Shown here one piece after another: positions 4,880 through 5,431 of a stretch of DNA of 5,431 bases. Every line of letters starts with the position of its first letter. The stretch's first letter is position 1. Location of the stretch: NCBI GenBank assembly GCA_016938395.1, contig JAFGUS010000174.1:1-5431 (forward strand). Direction: 5' to 3'. The notes beneath the pieces were generated by a model that worked only from the letters and a program-made list of their open reading frames with translations, was not told the origin of the DNA and did no database searches. The translations under genes and the position numbers were made by a program. Source of the DNA: Coriobacteriia bacterium (GTDB lineage: Bacteria > Actinomycetota > Coriobacteriia > Anaerosomatales > Anaerosomataceae).

Positions 4880-5431
4880 TCAGCGCCCGCCGTCAGCGAG
4901 ATCGCGCAACAGGCCGCCCAGGCCACGACGCTCGGCGGGGACAGGCTCCCCGTCCTCAGGGACCCCCATGAAGCGCTCGACGTACTTCGCGAGCATGTCC
5001 ACTTCGAGATTCACCGGTTCGCCGATCGCCTTGACCTTGAGCGTGGTGCCGGACTCGGTCTGGGGGTCGACGGCCACGGTGAACCCCTGCGGCGCGACCT
5101 TCGCCACGATCAGCGACACGCCGTCGACCGCCACCGGCCCGTTCTCGACCACGTAACGCATCACATGCGACGGCGCCTGGAACTGGTAGACCGAGAACTT
5201 TCCCGCGTGCTGCCGGAGCTCAAGATGGCCGATACCGTCCGCGACACCGCTCATCAGATGTCCCGCCAGCCGGTCGGAGAGCCGCAGCGCACGCTCGAGG
5301 TTGACCTTCTGCCCCTGTGTGAGCGCACCGAGCGTGGAGGTCTCGAGCATGTCAGGGCTCACATCGGCGAGGAACGCACCCCGGATGAACTTGACGACGG
5401 TGACCCGGACGCAGTTCACGGCGATCGCGTC
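4880..5431 (-). CDS. ribE: Riboflavin synthase alpha-type protein, 5' end beyond window, altered conserved sites
   Basis: 183 residues are visible and the frame is open at the right edge, where it enters with DAIAVN; about 35-40 N-terminal residues are missing. The GTG at 5419 is an internal Val, not the start. Family members are built of two lumazine-binding barrels and convert two 6,7-dimethyl-8-ribityllumazine molecules to riboflavin. Visible marks: VNLERALRLSDRLAGHLMSG in the N-barrel, MRYVVENGPVAVDGVSL in the C-barrel, and VNLEVDMLAKYVERF near the end, followed by a 28-residue tail. Several normally conserved positions differ: NGxCLTV reads NCVRVTV, SGHxDG reads SGVADG, GVSLTV reads GVSLIV, and the (I/V)PHT block reads DPQT. 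The fold is secure, but catalytic activity is less so; a lumazine- or flavin-binding paralogue is an alternative. No other rib gene follows; the next 359 bp downstream hold no protein gene. Confidence 0.88.
   Translation of the reverse strand, partial: DAIAVNCVRVTVVKFIRGAFLADVSPDMLETSTLGALTQGQKVNLERALRLSDRLAGHLMSGVADGIGHLELRQHAGKFSVYQFQAPSHVMRYVVENGPVAVDGVSLIVAKVAPQGFTVAVDPQTESGTTLKVKAIGEPVNLEVDMLAKYVERFMGVPEDGEPVPAERRGLGGLLRDLADGGR

Noticed and set aside
4875..4887. GGCGC-TCA-GCGCC hairpin centred on the riboflavin synthase stop codon, as a terminator.
   Set aside because: Only 5 bp with no U-run on either strand.
4729..4971. Plus-strand frame of 80 codons starting ATGGTTGAT, with AGGTGA upstream.
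   Set aside because: Arg/Pro-rich translation with no recognisable domain; it runs through the terminator hairpin and into the opposite strand of the riboflavin synthase gene.

Overview
The window is GC-rich bacterial DNA with GTG starts, tightly packed co-directional genes and an actinobacterial style of protein sequence (Ala/Arg/Gly/Val-rich). A high-GC Gram-positive lineage (Actinomycetota, perhaps Coriobacteriia-like) is my best guess, from composition and general gene content only; no marker in the window fixes the taxon.

Almost everything is encoded on the minus strand, so it reads from right to left. At the right edge (5431-4880) is the 3' two-thirds or more of a riboflavin synthase (alpha-type) gene, whose 5' end lies outside. 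A 359-bp gene-free stretch follows (4521-4879). It holds a plus-strand promoter, a run of hairpins and a strong GC-rich hairpin followed by a pyrimidine tract: a candidate small structured RNA that faces the riboflavin synthase gene. On its other side are a possible minus-strand promoter and a perfect 8-bp dyad.

From 4520 down to the left edge there is one compact five-gene cluster: an unrecognised 188-aa protein, a NifS/IscS-type cysteine desulfurase, the tRNA 2-thiouridylase MnmA, a PHP-family histidinol-phosphatase, and a Nif3/YqfO-like dinuclear-metal protein that runs off the left edge. Neighbouring genes overlap by 4 bp (three junctions, one of them depending on start choice) or 11 bp (the last), so they are probably co-transcribed and translationally coupled.

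The functional core is the desulfurase-MnmA pair: the desulfurase takes sulfur from cysteine as a persulfide, and MnmA uses it to make 2-thiouridine at the wobble position (U34) of Lys, Glu and Gln tRNAs. The histidinol-phosphatase would supply the penultimate steps of histidine synthesis. The Nif3-like protein and the 188-aa protein have no firm role here. The points most worth a second look are the candidate small RNA with an internally repeated motif, the dyad over the operon promoter, the altered conserved positions in the riboflavin synthase, and the CxxC plus Cys set in MnmA. I saw no mobile element, CRISPR array, tRNA or rRNA.
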